Shown here piece after piece: positions 62,520 through 64,000 of a DNA stretch of 64,000 nt. The stretch covers positions 1 to 64,000 of the forward strand of contig CAMAWR010000008.1 of NCBI GenBank assembly GCA_945862045.1, read 5' to 3'. Below the pieces are notes generated by a model. It worked only from the letters and a program-made list of their open reading frames with translations, did no database searches and was not told where the DNA came from. The translations under genes were made by a program, and so were the position numbers. This DNA comes from Bifidobacterium breve. GTDB taxonomy: Bacteria > Actinomycetota > Acidimicrobiia > Acidimicrobiales > Ilumatobacteraceae. Each line of letters starts with the position of its first letter. Position 1 is the first letter of the stretch.

Positions 62520-62526
62520 AGCGGCA

Positions 62527-62877
62527 ATGACGACGAACGATGCCAACGACGCCAACGACGACGCAGGCGACTCCGACGACTCCGACGACTCCACTGCCCT
62601 GTCTGACGCGCAGGAAGCGCTCGAAGACGCCCGCCGGCGCATCGCCGATGCACCCGCCCAAGTGGTGGTGGTCAATCATTTGATGGGGCTCTACGAGTTG
62701 GCGGCGATTCACTTGTCGGCGGTGCCACCCAAATTGGATGACGCCTCACTGGCCATTGATGCGTTGGCGGCCCTGGTGGACAAACTGGGTGATCGCCTCG
62801 GCGACGACATCAACACGATGCGTGATGCCCTGGCCAACATCCAGATGGTGTTCGTACAGATGCAAGCCAAGGCCTAG
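62527..62877 (+). CDS. DUF1844-like protein
   Basis: A 116-residue protein with an acidic, low-complexity N-terminus (repeated D/N/S) and a helical C-terminus (VVVNHLMGLYELAAIHLSAVPPKLDDASLAIDALAALVDKLG). Pattern and location next to infC resemble actinobacterial DUF1844 proteins; the resemblance is moderate. Divergent from infC. Confidence 0.55.
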   Translation: MTTNDANDANDDAGDSDDSDDSTALSDAQEALEDARRRIADAPAQVVVVNHLMGLYELAAIHLSAVPPKLDDASLAIDALAALVDKLGDRLGDDINTMRDALANIQMVFVQMQAKA

Positions 62878-62891
62878 TCGTTCACCACGGA

Positions 62892-64000
62892 TTACTCGTC
62901 GTCTTCGTCGGCCTCGGTTGCATCGGCCTCGGCAAGTGCGGCATCGAGCTCTCGCATCGCCGAGTTGTCAGATGAAATGCCACGGCTCTTGGCCAGCTCT
63001 TCGATGTCGCGCAGAGGCTTGTTGACCGAACTGAACACTTTGCCCGTGGTGACGGCTTTCAACTTTTTCTGCATTGCTTCAAAGTGCCGCGAGATATCTT
63101 TGAGATTTTTCACATAACTGGTCCATGACTTACCGAAGTTGGTGAGCAGACGCAGCACCTCGTTGGCATTTTGTTCCATGGCGAAACTGGCAGTCGCTTG
63201 GCGCACCACGCCCAGGAACGCATACAACGTGAGCGGCGAACACAGCACGACCCGTTTGGCGACGGCTTCGTCGATGAGACTCGGTTTGTGCTGCTGGATG
63301 AAGCCGAGCACACCCTCGTTGGGGATGAACAACAGCACGTAGTCGAGCGCATTGGCATTTGACTGTTGCACGTAGTCGCGATCCTGTAGTTCTTTCACAC
63401 GGTCCTCGACGTTTTTGATGAAAGCGTCTTTCATGATCTTGCGGGTGTTGTCGTCTTGTGCTTCGAAGTACTTGAGGTAGTTCTCCATCGGAAACTTCGA
63501 GTCGAGATACAGCACGCGGTCGGGTGGCAAGTGGAACGTAAAGTCGGGTTTGCCCCCAGCTTCGAGCTTTTCTTGCATTTCATAGTTGATGCCACGTTCA
63601 AAGCCGGCCTGCATGAGGATGTCGACGAGCATTTTTTCGCCCCAGTTGCCGCGACCCTGCGAGCTGGAGAGCACCTTGTTGAGTGCCTGGGTCTGTTGCG
63701 CCAAGCCGGCGACGGCCGTGTCGACGCTGCCGAACTTCTCTGAGTTGATTTCTCGTAGTTGACGAATCTCCGTCTCGAGTCGACCCATTTTTTCGTCAAT
63801 CTGCTTCTTGGTGGTGTCGATTACCTCGCCCACTTGGCGCGCTGCTGTGCTAATGGCATCCTGGCGGTCGTCTTTGGCCTGATCGGCGAGGTCGCGGAGT
63901 GTTTCGCCATGAATCTCGCGGATGACATCACGAATGTCGGCAGCCGACAGCGTGGGTTGGGCGCCGGCCACGGGGGCTGGTGCAGCCACACCTGGCTTTC
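62892..64000 (-). CDS. rmuC: RmuC-type DNA recombination protein (partial at window edge)
   Basis: The visible 365+ residues show an N-terminal coiled coil (DTTKKQIDEKMGRLETEIRQLREINSEKF), the nuclease-like core SQGRGNWGEKMLVDILMQAGFERGINYEMQ, and PDFTFHLPPDRVLYLDSKFPMENYLKYFEA with the PD-(D/E)xK-like residues. RmuC limits recombination at inverted repeats. The frame is still open at base 64000 and family members usually begin with a membrane helix, so the N-terminus probably lies outside the window. GTG 63989 is a less likely start. Confidence 0.9.
   Translation of the reverse strand, partial: KPGVAAPAPVAGAQPTLSAADIRDVIREIHGETLRDLADQAKDDRQDAISTAARQVGEVIDTTKKQIDEKMGRLETEIRQLREINSEKFGSVDTAVAGLAQQTQALNKVLSSSQGRGNWGEKMLVDILMQAGFERGINYEMQEKLEAGGKPDFTFHLPPDRVLYLDSKFPMENYLKYFEAQDDNTRKIMKDAFIKNVEDRVKELQDRDYVQQSNANALDYVLLFIPNEGVLGFIQQHKPSLIDEAVAKRVVLCSPLTLYAFLGVVRQATASFAMEQNANEVLRLLTNFGKSWTSYVKNLKDISRHFEAMQKKLKAVTTGKVFSSVNKPLRDIEELAKSRGISSDNSAMRELDAALAEADATEADEDDE

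Overview
The window reads as a chromosome segment of a high-GC actinobacterium. The evidence is a complete Pup-proteasome locus (arc, dop, pup, prcB, prcA, pafA), a WhiB regulator, DUF3151 and DUF4193-like proteins, a mycothiol-type DinB protein, an F420-type luciferase-like oxidoreductase and a GuaB1-type IMP dehydrogenase relative. The set of genes, including a heliorhodopsin and a tandem ThyX-like protein, points towards an aquatic Acidimicrobiia-type lineage; that placement is inference. Coding density is very high. Genes are packed with 1-4 base stop/start overlaps (ATGA, GTGA and, unusually, CTGA). I see no rRNA, tRNA, CRISPR array, transposase or prophage.

Layout. 1-9363: nucleotide, lipid and translation housekeeping (guaB1, cmk, plsC, an M18 aminopeptidase, DUF3151, mobA, rhodanese, rnd, typA). 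9368-12447: transaldolase and transketolase. 12486-16567: a DUF6941-like protein, an NDP-forming acyl-CoA synthetase and a PBP4-type DD-peptidase. 16623-24722: three small membrane proteins, trmI, a ferredoxin and the whole Pup-proteasome locus. 24754-29826: signal peptidase, a glycerophosphodiesterase, tatB/tatC and helY; the pafBC regulators that often follow pafA are absent. 29840-43502: mixed metabolism and regulation (M20 hydrolase, tandem ThyX-like protein, GNAT, enoyl-CoA hydratase, gamma-carbonic anhydrase, WhiB, threonine aldolase, PLP decarboxylase), a decayed double-TetR pseudogene and a DinB protein. 43542-44306: heliorhodopsin. 44311-48094: a lower-GC cassette (acyl-CoA ligase, LLM oxidoreductase, MFS transporter). 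48209-51636: pheST. 51708-59566: a second lower-GC cassette, a likely six-gene operon for a sugar/nucleoside-type ABC importer plus a three-subunit molybdenum hydroxylase. 59667-62246: msrA, trmH-like, rplT, rpmI, infC. 62527-64000: a DUF1844-like protein and rmuC, which is cut by the window edge.

Control signals. About twenty genes have a TANNNT hexamer (mostly TAGNNT) ending 6-9 bases before the start codon with no Shine-Dalgarno, the layout expected for leaderless transcripts. Others (guaB1, whiB, the PLP decarboxylase, the substrate-binding protein) have a classical SD. Three translation genes appear to use non-standard starts: typA and a trmH-like gene (CTG inside CTGA overlaps), and infC (ATA or ATT, behind an eight-codon mini-ORF with a strong SD).

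Most notable: the heliorhodopsin sharing a 39-base divergent promoter region with DinB; the tandem ThyX-like protein whose two halves each keep a different half of the ThyX signature; the importer/Mo-hydroxylase operon; and the non-standard starts. All calls come from reading the sequence; no database search was run.
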